Source: Euprymna scolopes
Taxonomy: Eukaryota; Mollusca; Cephalopoda; Sepiida; Sepiolidae
NCBI GenBank assembly: GCA_024364805.1
Contig: CM044502.1
Span: forward strand, 59,718,906 to 59,749,689
Length of the DNA: 30,784 bases
Direction: 5' to 3'
In this document: positions 20,231-30,245 of the stretch, in pieces
Numbering within the stretch: position 1 is the first letter of the stretch
Layout: the number at the start of each line of letters is the position of its first letter
The notes under the pieces: generated by a model
Database searches by the model: none
Told to the model about the DNA's origin: nothing
The model's input: the letters and a program-made list of their open reading frames with translations, nothing else
Position numbers and translations under genes: made by a program

Positions 20231-21295
20231 AACCAACTATAATAATATATCTGGAGAATGATTAAACGCGTGCAATTGCAATAAATAATTAGCATCGAGC
20301 AAAATAGATTTTCCTTAATGTAATATGAAAATGAGGTTACTCATCAGTGTATATTTTTTTAATAAAGATCTATAAATATAGAAATCGTGCTGCAATATAT
20401 ATGTGCGTAAGCATTTCTTTTTTTCAGTATGAAAATTTATCTGGAAACATGATAGTATAATATTTATTAAATTGTCAACAAAAAAGAAAACTAGAGGAAT
20501 ACAACTTTATTATAATACAATATTAAAGCATGCAAGCAAACAAAAACGCCCGGAGGGTTTACAGTTTTATGATTATATATTTGCGACTGAGCTCCTATCC
20601 CACTTACAACACTGCTTATTGTGTAATTATGAAACACATATGTCTGTAAATATAAACACAATTGCTCATATTTATTTTAAAAATATTATAGTTAAAAGTT
20701 AAGTAATTAAATTCGATGTGTCTTTGGGAAATTAAGAATCGCAGCCAACTTTCGGTAAAATTAAACATTGACATTTTATTCGTTGAATCTTTGTTTTTTT
20801 TGGCATTTTACTGTATATGCGCACCTACTTGACATTTATAGGTACTTAATTACCGTAATTACTTGCCAGTGTCTTGAGATAGATAAAAGAAAGCATGGGG
20901 AATTGATTTATTAGGAAATATCCACATTCTAGAGATAGTATCGATGAAAATGAAATGGTGGTTGTTTAAACATAAAACGATGTGTTCTGTAATCTTTTTA
21001 GGAGTTGTGTTTGAAGGTTATATCAATGCGGTTCGTTGGACACACTATGCAAACGATTTAGTATATAAAAGAAAATACCAATATTAGAAGAAATGATCAA
21101 TAATTTTCAATTATATAATTAAGTTGACAGTTCTTGGGGAATTATTAATTTTGCTTTCAAAAGATTTATTCACAAAAATGTTCTCGCTATAATACTTTTA
21201 TATATATTTTCCAAGACCATTTTCGCTCAATCTCATCGTTAAAATTACAAACGTCTTAAAACAAGTGTGTCTTCTTTTTAGAACGTTGATTAAAG
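20231..21295. other. AT-rich sequence, probably partly Helitron or mariner flank
   Basis: No gene seen. The left part may belong to the Helitron that ends at 20161, and the right part should contain the 5' UTR and terminal repeat of the mariner at 21296, but neither boundary is visible. The 76-codon open frame at 20472-20702 is unremarkable. Confidence 0.4.
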
Positions 21296-22814
21296 ATGGA
21301 GCAATTCAAAGTCGCACATTTTCTTATTTCAGTACAAGCTAGAACGGAAAGCTGCTGAAATAGCTCGCAATATTAATGAAGCGTTTGACACAGGAACCAC
21401 TACTGAACTCACAGCCCAATAGTGATTTGGGAAATTTCGTGGCGACGACGAAAATCTTGAAGATGATGAGCGTAGTTGTCGCGCATTGGATGTTGACAAC
21501 GATCAATTAAGATTCTTTGTGCGAAGATAATCTACGCGCAACTGTTCGAGAACTTGCTTCTGAATAAGGTGTAACGTATATGATGATTTTTTTATCTACT
21601 TGAAAAAGATTGGAAAGACGGTACTTGTACAGTTTAATCAAGACATTAAAAAAATGAAAATATTGAAAAAGTTTAAATTGTACGTATCTGTTATAGAATG
21701 AAGTTCTATGAGAATGAATTCACGTAATTTCATCAAGTAGTTTTTGTTTTACAGCGAAAAAACAATTTGTTATGATACCGAGCAAAAGGTTCGATTTTTC
21801 TGAAGAAAAGCTAGTATTAAAGATGGGGAGAAATTTTCGGCGCTTTAACTGGAGTTATCTCCCGTGGCGTTTCTAAACTCCAAACAAAAATTAAGAAAAA
21901 ATCCAAGAGGACTTCAACGTGTTATTATGAAAACATGTTTTTTTCCGCTGTAAAAAAAACTAGTCGATCAAATTAAGTAACAAATTTTTCGATCTTCAGT
22001 TTAAACCGGATACGTACAATATATCCATTTTTTGGATATGTTCATTTTTTAATGTCTTAAGAACCGGAAAGACAAACAAACTCGAGGATTGAATAACCAA
22101 AAGAAACGTCGTTATGGAGTCTGATCTTCATTTCTTTTCTGCATCAAGAACGATCCGTTTCCCGATTGGGTTGTGACTTGCGAGGAAAAGTGAGGTATTT
22201 ACAACTGGCGATGCTGATATAAGTGGTTCGACGACGACGAAGCTCCACGACATTTTCCAAAGCTAGAATTGCACCAAAAGAACGCCATGCTGATTGTTAG
22301 GTTGTCTGTGACCGGTCTCATACATTACATTTCTTTGAATGCTGGCGACATGATTACAGCGCAGAAGTACTCTCAACGAATGGATGAAATGCATCATAAA
22401 CTTCGATAAAATCAGCCAGCATTAATCAAGAGAAAAAACCAACGACACTATCCGATCGCACGTTGCTAAAATGACCCTACAGAAGTTGAACAAAAATAGC
22501 TACGAAACTCTACCTCACCCGCCATACTCTTCAGACCTCTCACATATCGACTACTAATTTTATAAGCATCTCGCAACTTTCTGCGTGAGAAACGCTTCAA
22601 AAATCTAAGTGATATAAAAAAAACGCTTTCAGCGACTCCATCGCTACAGAACGCAAAATTTTACGTTACTAGTGTAAATACACTTGTTTAACTTTGGCAA
22701 AAAATCTGTGTAATCTGATGGTCCGATTAATATGTCGATTAATAAATATTGGATTAAATCAAGTTATGTTCATCTCAATTTAAAAGTTTAAAACCGCAAT
22801 AACGTTCTTATAAG
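21296..22814 (+). pseudogene. Mariner transposon, decayed and interrupted
   Basis: The ATG at 21296 opens MEQFKVAHFLISVQART, then KAAEIARNINEAFDTG-like sequence, WFGKFRGDDENLEDDERS and a VDNDQL-like segment: the paired helix-turn-helix region of a mariner transposase. After an insertion it resumes at LNNQKKRRYGV, KNDPFPDWVVTCEEK, WFDDDEAPRHFPK, LNAGDMITAQKYSQ, NDTIRSHVAKMTLQKLN, YETLPHPPYSSDLSHIDY and KFYVTSVNTLV. The second and third catalytic aspartates (22444-22446, 22549-22551) survive with exact DD34D spacing. The first is Glu (GAG, 22182-22184). There are several stops and frame changes. A 3' terminal repeat, AAAACCGCAATAACGTTC, lies at 22790-22814 and resembles cecropia/Hsmar1-type ends; the 5' repeat was not found. 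Confidence 0.85.
21640..22080. other. ~430-bp insertion within the mariner
   Basis: Between the LKKIGK segment (about 21600-21625) and the LNNQKKRR segment (about 22092) a normal mariner has only about 12 codons, yet here there are about 470 bp. The extra sequence is AT-rich, contains an ATATCC...GGATAT hairpin at 22021-22039, and matches no family I recognise. Its edges are approximate and no target duplication could be fixed. Confidence 0.6.
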
Positions 22815-22944
22815 TCTGATGCGTGTATGTATCAGCAGGATGTATCGTACAGAATGGTAGAACGGGTATCTCTTCTTCGGAGGAAAAAAAAAAGAAGAGA
22901 AACGTATACAACTTTTCGACGGGGTTTTCATTTGCCTGTTTTAT

Positions 22945-23275
22945 ATCGTATTTATTTTTATTTTTTTTTTATTTTATTTTATTTTACACAGTGGTCACCA
23001 CTTATCAAGGCCCGGAAGCCACTCAGGGATAAGGGTTATTGCAAGTACATTACGTTAGTGTGGATATTTGATGAAGTGTTTACTTAAGGGTGCGGTTCAT
23101 TAGGAATTTGTTAACGTTGGACTTGAACACATCCAAGTTGTAGTCAGGTGGGAAGCAGGCAGACGGAACAGAGTTCCACAGGCGTGCAGAAGCCAGTGTC
23201 GCAGGCTGACTGTCAACATGATTCCCTGGATACGAGTTGTGATGGCTATTAGAAATTATTGTGGCTTTTTAAATG
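22945..23275 (-). mobile_element. 5'-truncated LINE, 3' end (copy A2)
   Basis: On the minus strand the frame reads ATIISNSHHNSYPGNHVD, SQPATLASARLWNSVPSA, CFPPDYNLDVFKSNVNKFLM and NRTLK, then a TAA stop at 23080-23082. About 95 bp of 3' UTR end in CCACTGTGT, then a (TAAAA)n tail (22945-22987 on the plus strand as TTTTA repeats). The RLWNSVP...FKSNVNKFL pattern is what I know from the extreme C-terminus of CR1/L2/Jockey-like LINE proteins. An in-frame stop lies just upstream of the quoted peptide. It is the inverse-orientation homologue of 1790-1948, about 21 kb away, and differs from it by a few substitutions. Confidence 0.75.
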
Positions 23276-23554
23276 GATATGCATGCTTAATTTTTTGCGT
23301 GTACGTTTAAAATGTGTTTTTAGGACTGTTAATAACTGTTTTGCTGATCTAGTATTAATATCTGTCTTAGAAAATGAAATGGTTTAATGGATACAAACTC
23401 CATGCGTGCTAAGATTGGTTCCACTTTTAAAGTGTATAAGCCAACATGTATATGAATACAGGCATACGCATATGCACACCCATTTACACATATATGTATT
23501 TTGCAACATCATTCTCATAATAATTGTATTATGATAGATAAATGTGTTATACAC
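23276..23554. other. Sequence without recognised feature
   Basis: It may hold more upstream LINE A2 sequence on the minus strand in decayed form, but no peptide match could be read. Otherwise nothing seen. Confidence 0.35.
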
Positions 23555-23840
23555 CTCGACTCCATCGGTCCTGGATATGACCTTAAACTATATCAAGTGG
23601 TGAGGCCATAGCTTGCGGGCTTTTGGGAGTGTGGAACTCCCCTTTAATTGCCATTGCTCCCAGGTACACTCTGACCCGAAGTGGTAGTACCTGTTAGGGT
23701 CCCAACTATGGGTTAAATAGAAACCGACTTGAAAACGACAAATATATTCTATAAAAACTTTTTTCTACAAAATCTTTGGATTTGTCATTACATAACCTGA
23801 AAAGGGTTGATATGCCGTAAAACAAAAACAACCAACCAAC
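23555..23840 (+). mobile_element. Retroposon-like repeat (family B, copy 2)
   Basis: A GC-richer body from about 23560 to 23760 ends in ATAACCTGAAAAGGGTTG, able to form a small hairpin, then ATATGCCGTAAAA and an (AAC)/(ACCA)-type simple tail at about 23822-23840. The same hairpin and end are seen at 2472-2505. The body shows no clear box A or box B, so this could be a LINE 3' UTR or a SINE with a borrowed tail. Confidence 0.55.
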
Positions 23841-25447
23841 CAAATCGACTCCCTCATCGGAAATGATCTTTGATAAATGAGTGCATTTTTTTTTTAAATA
23901 AGGTAAGTGTCTGAGTATGTGCGGGTATTTCTCTGCTAAAATTTAGACGATCATTTGTTGTTTTTGGAGAGGACCGTAATATCGGCTAAAAGTTTTTGAA
24001 TGTTTATAGGGATGTTTGTAAAAGACGATATGCTTGTGTTTTAAATGAGATTTACTTATGTACACATGTGTATCTCCATGTTTGATGCTCTTGAAAGGAC
24101 AGTAAACAATATGGCGATAATATTTTTTTGCATATGGTTTTTCGTCTTGGTTATATTTTGCTGCATTGGATGTCGACAGAGTGAAATGGGTATTTATCTA
24201 ATCGTACATAATCAGCTTTCATTTGTAACAACCATGTTTGCAATTTGGTATCCAAAATGAAAATAATAAAAATGGTATTTGCGACTGTATTTTTGCGCAC
24301 GAACTTGTCTACTAAATAGAAATGAATAAAATCATTTTAATCTAATCATATGTTTCTCTGATTTTATACAACATGGCGTTTAGATCAATGCTGAATATAT
24401 AAGTAGCCAGGTTTTTCCCTCAGTATGTAGTTTGAGACCAGATCCACGACAGAGCAGATATAAGCTTTGCATGAGCTCCTCTCAGTTTTCTGTCGGTCGT
24501 GAGGTAGCTATCCCAACTAGACCATACACACATTTAAAACACATACATTAACGCAAATATATACACAGAACTCATTAGCTTTTTCCGTCAAAAACAAATG
24601 TATTAATTCATTAATGTAAACACTCCTAACATTTCTCACCGAACTTATTAAATGAGAACTAATGAATATTGGAAAGTATTAATAATTTTTACCCTACTAG
24701 AATTAGTCTAATAAAGTATTGGACATTTAATTTCAGCTTTTTTATACCATAGGCTAATTCATGGTACTTAAATGATTCACACACACACACAACACACACT
24801 TTCCTCGATATATAAGGTAATGAGTCAATCCTGGTCTTACAAGGATTTTCAAAATATTAACAAACATTTTATTTTCTCATATCTATATGAACTAAAATGT
24901 AAACATAGATAAAAAAGTATCTCTTTTACAGATTGTCGCCTTTGAACTCATTATTTGGTTTGCGCCTAAATTAAAGAGTTTTACAATTCTCTCCCATCTA
25001 TTATAATATAGTGCTCTTGGTTTGTGTGCGAGATACAAATAAGAGTAATTAATATCTAATTAAATAAAGTCTGTTTATTTTTGTTCACAATTTCGTTCAT
25101 ATATACAAAATTTGGGTTTGTATTACTGTACGCATAGATTCGAAAAAGTTGTCAAAAAACAAATATATACAAAATTTATACTGTTTCACAAATAGATTTT
25201 AATATATAAATCCACATCTTATTTACTTTAATCCCTGCAGGATTTTTATGTATACAACTTATTCAAAAAATAATCAACGTTAAATAAGTTATCTCATTTG
25301 CATATTAAATTAAAGAAAAGTTTTTTCAATAATTAGCTCTAATTTTTAATGACAATTAGTATTAAAATTGCATTAAGTATTCGTTTTATAAATCTTAAAT
25401 AATGTCTATTCAGTTAATTTATTTTTAATTTAATATTGTATATAATT
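23841..25447. other. AT-rich sequence, no gene seen
   Basis: No supportable gene. The 71-codon open frame at 24045-24260 has a hydrophobic stretch but no recognised motif. Around 24400-24510 composition is more balanced and CACGAC (24446) can pair with GTCGTG (about 24496), giving a loose hairpin. A short CA tract lies at 24779-24800. Confidence 0.45.
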
Positions 25448-25454
25448 TATTTTA

Positions 25455-25692
25455 TCCATCCATCCATAGCCCTTGAACCCCTGGAGGGGCATAGGCCATC
25501 TACAACTTTGTAGATGTTTTTGTAGTGATGAGTTCTTTTTAAAGGGTGAGGGTGCTGGCTCCACGCTCAACCTTCCTAGAAGGTACATACAGCGCATAGC
25601 CTTCCCAAATTGTCATCCATCTGGTACTGGCCAGGCTCAAGTTCGGTGATCTGGCGAGAACCGTTGTGTCAACGCGATTGTGCCGCACATAT
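25455..25692 (-). mobile_element. Retroposon-like repeat with (GGAT)n tail
   Basis: On the minus strand, about 230 bp of GC-richer sequence (GTGCGGCACAATCGCGTTGA near its start, GAACTTGAGCCTGGCCAGTA, later CCCCTCCAGGGGTTCAAGGG) ends in a (GGAT)n run at 25455-25468. Internal hairpins are visible: CCCCTCC-AGGGG and CATCTACAA-AGTTGTAGATG. A structured body ending in a tetranucleotide tail fits a SINE or LINE 3' end. I do not recognise the family with certainty. Confidence 0.55.
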
Positions 25693-27026
25693 AATTTATA
25701 TTAGATTTAACTTAAGTATTAATATTACAAATATTAGCAGTGCTTTAAACGGAAAGTAAGTTTTTATTTAGCCTATGAGTTATTTCTAAGCTTTGGAATG
25801 TAATTCCCTATTTTGAATATCATAGATAATGATTACTATGTTTTATGCTCTCGACAATCTAAAATATAGTCAACTTTCAAGAATATTTTAACTACGTATG
25901 ATATTAATTTTATCTTAAATAGTTAGCGAGTAAACCATACGCCCGGCAATATGAACAGCAAGTTTATTACAAACTTAAAATCAGTTTTGATTTAAATGTT
26001 TATCTAAATCCGGATTTCTTAAAAAAGCTCCTCTCAAATTGCAACCCCTAAAATATTAATTAATCTTTATACTTGTTTTTAACTAATACTATTCTCACTT
26101 GGAGATATTGAATTAGGAGTGACGGTAGAAGATACGTGTACGTTGTTATTTATGAATTTATTATACTTAAAATCTAGTTAATTGTAATGGATGTCTTATT
26201 TTTCTGGATATGTTGCTTATATTAAGCTATTTTAGTAGAGTATATTCCTATGCTTTTCTATTAAATTTTACTTTCTTCTTTTGGTCATTTGTTTTATGTA
26301 TGGTTTTGCATATTTGTTCTGATCTATGTTTAAGAATATTTTATATAGAATGAATTCTCATAGCATTTATATTGCTGAGCCATACAGGGGATATATTGAA
26401 TATACTGATACAGATAAGCGCGCTCATTTACTAATGCAAAGTTAGTCGTGGAGGTAAAATTAATTTTAGTCCATACATATATTGAAGTATTTAAGTGTAT
26501 AACGTTTGTCTTGCGATCATTAATATTACACTCATGTTGTGTAATGTTGTGGTAAGCGTTTGGACTATAAAAATGTTGTACATACTAAAACAAGCATTGA
26601 TCCAAAATAGATAAAATCAAAACAAAAATAGTCACTCTCATGAACAGTGTTGTTGTCAAAATAGCTTTAGAAATAGTAATACAACATCTATACAATGGCA
26701 TAAACAAGAAAACACATACATAGAAAACATTACGCATAGAGAGTCAGGTTAGTGATACAGGTAGTCAAGGAGGCCGCATATTACGATGGAATAAAATTTA
26801 CTAATAGAAAACGATGAATAAACGATAGGAAATTACAAAAATAGAATAAAGATACTGCCAACCACAACTACGCAAAATGGTAGTTGAACACATTCCGGTT
26901 CAGTCGCGCATTTATACTATTACAGACCTATTACCTACAGATCGATACATAGGCATCTATATAACCGAGATTTTACGGCGAGAATTTTAACAAAAAATAC
27001 ATTTCCTGTGAGATGCATGATTGGTT

Positions 27027-27029
<3 letters not shown>
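25693..27029. other. AT-rich sequence, no gene seen
   Basis: No open frame or repeat worth calling was found in this stretch. Confidence 0.45.
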
Positions 27030-27097
<68 letters not shown>

Positions 27098-27184
27098 ATA
27101 TATATATATGCGCTTGTGTTTATCTATATGTGTGTATATATATGTATATATATATATATGCATATATATATATATATATATATA
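27030..27184. repeat. (TA)n/(TG)n compound microsatellite
   Basis: TA repeats (about 27030-27084), a TG run, then interrupted TA and TATG blocks to 27184. Long open frames on both strands across it are repeat translations. Confidence 0.95.
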
Positions 27185-27452
27185 TTTCATTATTCTTTGA
27201 CCAGTACATAATAGCAAGCATAAAGGGCAGATTTTTATAATTCATGATCAAAAACGTGTTAAAATAAAGTAAACTGTGTGAAAAGGAGAAGTTAAGAAAA
27301 AGATTAGGAGAGTCAGCTGACCGGTTTCGTTCTAGCTTCACTAAAGCTGTATCAAGATATATTTGTTTTAAAGAAACGGTATCGAAAATATGTACCATTA
27401 ACAGAACAATCACGTTGTGTTATCTTATGTGTGGAATAAAGAAGAAATGAAA

Positions 27453-27804
27453 GAAAGCGATTAACAAAACCATCGATATCTTACTTGAAGATCCTAGGTA
27501 ATAATCACGCTGAAACCCAAAAAGCATTACCTCTGTTTACCGCGAAAATGCCTCCTCAACCGAATGTAAAGATCTTTAAATAGAATAATGAATGAGCACG
27601 ACTCAGGATTGAAAATTAGCACTGAACTCATTTTCAATCCTGAATCGTGCTCACTTTTTATTCCATTTAAAGATCTTGGAGACTGTTCACGTTCGTTTGA
27701 GAAGGCCTTCTCTCTGTAAACAGGGGGAATGCCTCTTGGGTTTGAGCGTGATTAGTATCTAGGATCTTCGAGTAATATAACGTTGCTAAATGTAATCGCT
27801 TTCC
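27453..27804. mobile_element. Foldback element (MITE-like) with ~165-bp arms
   Basis: The left arm (27453-27616) and right arm (27630-27804) are imperfect reverse complements around a 13-nt loop. Matching landmarks from outside in are GAAAGCGATTA, GAAGATCCTAG, AATCACGCT, AAACCCAA, CTGTTTAC, AAAGATCTTTAAAT, and at the centre GAGCACGA-TCAGGATTGAAAAT. Identity is highest near the centre. No coding sequence is present. The shape is that of a foldback transposon or a long hairpin MITE. I cannot define a target-site duplication or the transposase that would have moved it. Confidence 0.85.
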
Positions 27805-27944
27805 CCATTTTTTTAATTTTTTTCTCCTGCACATAACGTAACGCAAAACGTAAATTTAATTTAAAACAAGCTCTACACGGCCACGCGTTGCTGTAGTTTA
27901 ATTGAAATAGAAAAACAAATGCTGACGGCTTCGGAAATGCCCCC

Positions 27945-28562
27945 TCTGAAATCCATACTGAATTGGTCCACAGAGAGTACCGCAAAAGACACGATCGCAT
28001 GGGACTTCGGATATATTGGGAGGTGTGTAGGAAGGTTGGGGTGAAGTGTGCTGGAAAATGGTTTGAGGAGGTGCCTGATGAAGTAAGAACAAGTGAGGAT
28101 TTCAAGGTAGACTATGATGGGACAAAGGTGTCATAACAACCAATCAATTGGAATATAAACATCCGAATTTTGCCGTCAATGACAAAGTCTAAAAAACTTG
28201 CAGATTGTAGACTTTTCAGTACTCTGGAACAGGAATGTGAGAGAAAAGGAGAAGGAGAAGTGGAGCAATTATGTTACATTGGCCTTGGATATAAGGCGTA
28301 TACACGGGGTTAAAACAGAAATAATCCCAATTGTAGTTGGTACACTAGGAGTAGTATAAAGTTGTCTGGAAAGACAACTGAAAAAACTACAAATCACCGA
28401 TGTTTTAAGTGGCCTTCAGACCTCTGCTATTGTAGGTACCACCAACATCCTTAGAAAAAACCCTTGATCTTTGAAGCTCCCGGTTTGGGGCCGGGATTGA
28501 GGGAAATCCTCTGGAAATGAATCGTATCACTTTCCAGAGAGACGTTGATAAACGAAATTCGA

Positions 28563-28628
<66 letters not shown>
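27945..28628 (+). mobile_element. LINE 3' end with restriction-like endonuclease domain
   Basis: This is the C-terminal part of a non-LTR retrotransposon protein. The first frame reads HREYRKRHDRMGLRIYWEVC, KWFEEVPDEVRTSEDFKV. A shifted frame gives LEYKHPNFAVNDK. Then IVDFSVLWNRNVREKEKEKW, DIRRIHGVKTEIIPIVVGTL, LERQLKKLQITDVLSGLQ and TNILRK, with a stop at 28465-28467. The order matches the restriction-like endonuclease end of R2/R4/NeSL-type LINEs: a RHD...W-LC segment, a KPD motif, then IID-VAVP and VIGALG. The catalytic PD appears as PN here. There are at least a frame change near 28130 and an internal stop. A ~95-bp 3' UTR leads into an (ATT)n tail at 28562-28628. The 5' end is truncated. 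Confidence 0.8.
28562..28628. repeat. (ATT)n microsatellite, LINE tail
   Basis: About 22 uninterrupted ATT units placed just where the 3' tail of the preceding LINE should be. Many non-LTR elements end in short tandem repeats rather than poly(A), so it is best read as a tail that later expanded. The run of isoleucines in the minus-strand open frame is a translation of it. Confidence 0.9.
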
Positions 28629-28883
28629 TTGTTTTTGCTGTACTTTTCTTTATTTAGGCACACATTTAGAAGAAAATAAGAAATTAGTAATTCTTTATCC
28701 TTCTTACTAAAAAAATAAAATGTTATTTCTAGTATTTTTTTTTCATGCGTACCTGCTCGAATTTCTATTTCAGGTTCTCCTGTGTCACAATGTTTCCTCT
28801 GCTAAAATTTTGATAACATGATTACGGTGTAGCGACAATAAAATAAAACATTCATTCAAGTGCAACTTGTTATGGATTTAGCT
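28629..28883. other. AT-rich sequence, no gene seen
   Basis: Nothing recognised apart from T and A homopolymer runs near 28710-28743. Confidence 0.4.
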
Positions 28884-29450
28884 TAATACGATATTAAAAA
28901 TCACATTATCGGTACTCATGCACTTATGCTACCGTGTTGGCGAGTGTTTTGTAACTATTCTCCACTTACACCTACCACTTAATAAACAAAAAAAGATATC
29001 GTAAAGCTTGAATTCATATATAAGGATAATCATGTTATTATATACATTCTTGGTGGGGGTGGTTTACCTATCGAGATAACGGACCGTTTGAAAAAATTCA
29101 CAATGATTTATATTTGTAATTATAAAAACAAAATCATTTCATTTTCAGTTGTGTGCACTCATGTTGCCAAACTGGCGGGTGTTTTGTTACTATTCTGTAC
29201 TTTCATCTAACAATTTTATAAAACAAAAAGATATTGTGAAACTTGAATTTAACTGGAAAATACTATTTAAAAAATAGCACGCTAATATAAGTGCATAAGC
29301 GCCATTTTCTTTCACATATTTATATTCTAAAGGACCGGTTCAATAAATTCACAAGAAGTTAAATATAAAGTGTTTTGTAATTATTTATCAAAAATAATAA
29401 TTTTACTTTCAACTGCGCTTGTGCAGTATTTTGTCTATTTTGAACAATTT
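28884..29450 (+). repeat. Degenerate ~245-bp tandem repeat, about 2.3 copies
   Basis: Copy 1 (from about 28914) and copy 2 (from about 29157) share ACTCATG, TGGCG(A/G)GTGTTTTGT, ACTATTCT, AAACAAAAA, AGATAT(C/T)GT and CTTGAATT, then AAGG/GTGCATAAG-like parts and GGACCG(T/G)TT...AAATTCACAA (29081 and 29332). A third, partial copy starts near 29405 (CAACTGCGCTTGTGCAGTATTTTGT). Spacings are 243-260 bp. Confidence 0.75.
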
Positions 29451-29884
29451 CACAATTATGAATGAATTCGCCTGTATTTTTTAAAATAGTAGTATTTTGT
29501 CAGTTGCGCTTTATTTTATTATTCTATTTACTACCGTAATTACGTGTATATAATTTTACCAAACGTAAAATTAGGAGACAGAAGTGTCAGGAGAACCGTA
29601 TATCGTCATATTACTTACGGAAATGAAATGTAATTGTTAGTTTATTTTGTCCATATGTTCGTGAATATAATGCACCAAAAAGAACACAGCACCGAAAAAC
29701 TAACTATAATAAACGTTGGTATTCGGGCAAAGGCTTAAAGTGTAGTATCTTTAATATGCTGAACTTTCATGTTGACATAACGAATACATATGTCAAAGCA
29801 AACATACACACGCACGCACACACATACTCAAGACGAATACACACACGCACGCAAGCAACAATCAAAGCCTCACTCACTGATACG
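29451..29884. other. AT-rich sequence, no gene seen
   Basis: No gene. From about 29800 it becomes rich in CA dinucleotides, leading into the minisatellite. Confidence 0.4.
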
Positions 29885-30245
29885 CACATGTATGTGTATA
29901 AACACCATCACACGCGTGCCCAAGTTTTCGCGCCTTAATTAGTTTTATAATACACACACACACACACACACGAACACACACATGTACAGGAAGACACACT
30001 CAATAAAACAAAAACAAAGATGCACGCACACATGTATGTATGTACCTGTGCACATGTATGTGTATAAACACAAACACGCGTGAGCAAGATTTTGCGGCCT
30101 ATGTATTTAATGGCACACACACATATGCATAAACACGAGCATGCAAGTAAACAAAAACAAACGTACACTAAACACATATGTATAAACATTTAACAAGCGT
30201 GTGGAAGATTATGTGGCCTATTAGTGTAATGGCATACACACAGCA
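29885..30245 (+). repeat. CA-rich minisatellite, three ~70-bp core copies
   Basis: Cores start at 29885, 30051 and 30173. Each runs CACAT(G/A)TATGT-TATAAACA, an ACGCGTG or AAGCGTG box, CAAG(T/A)TTT or GAAGATT, GCGCCT/GCGGCCTAT/GTGGCCTAT, TTAAT or GTAAT, GGCA/TACACACAC. Spacers between cores vary (periods 166 and 122 bp) and carry AAACAAAAACAAA and CA runs. Open frames on both strands are translations of the repeat. Confidence 0.75.

Noticed and set aside
24390-24520. Promoter or small structured RNA: TATAAG string and a CACGAC/GTCGTG stem
   Set aside because: The stem is short and the loop long, and no transcript or family match could be recognised.
29756-30189. Histidine/threonine-rich and cysteine-rich open frames on both strands
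   Set aside because: They are translations of CA/TG-rich minisatellite sequence.
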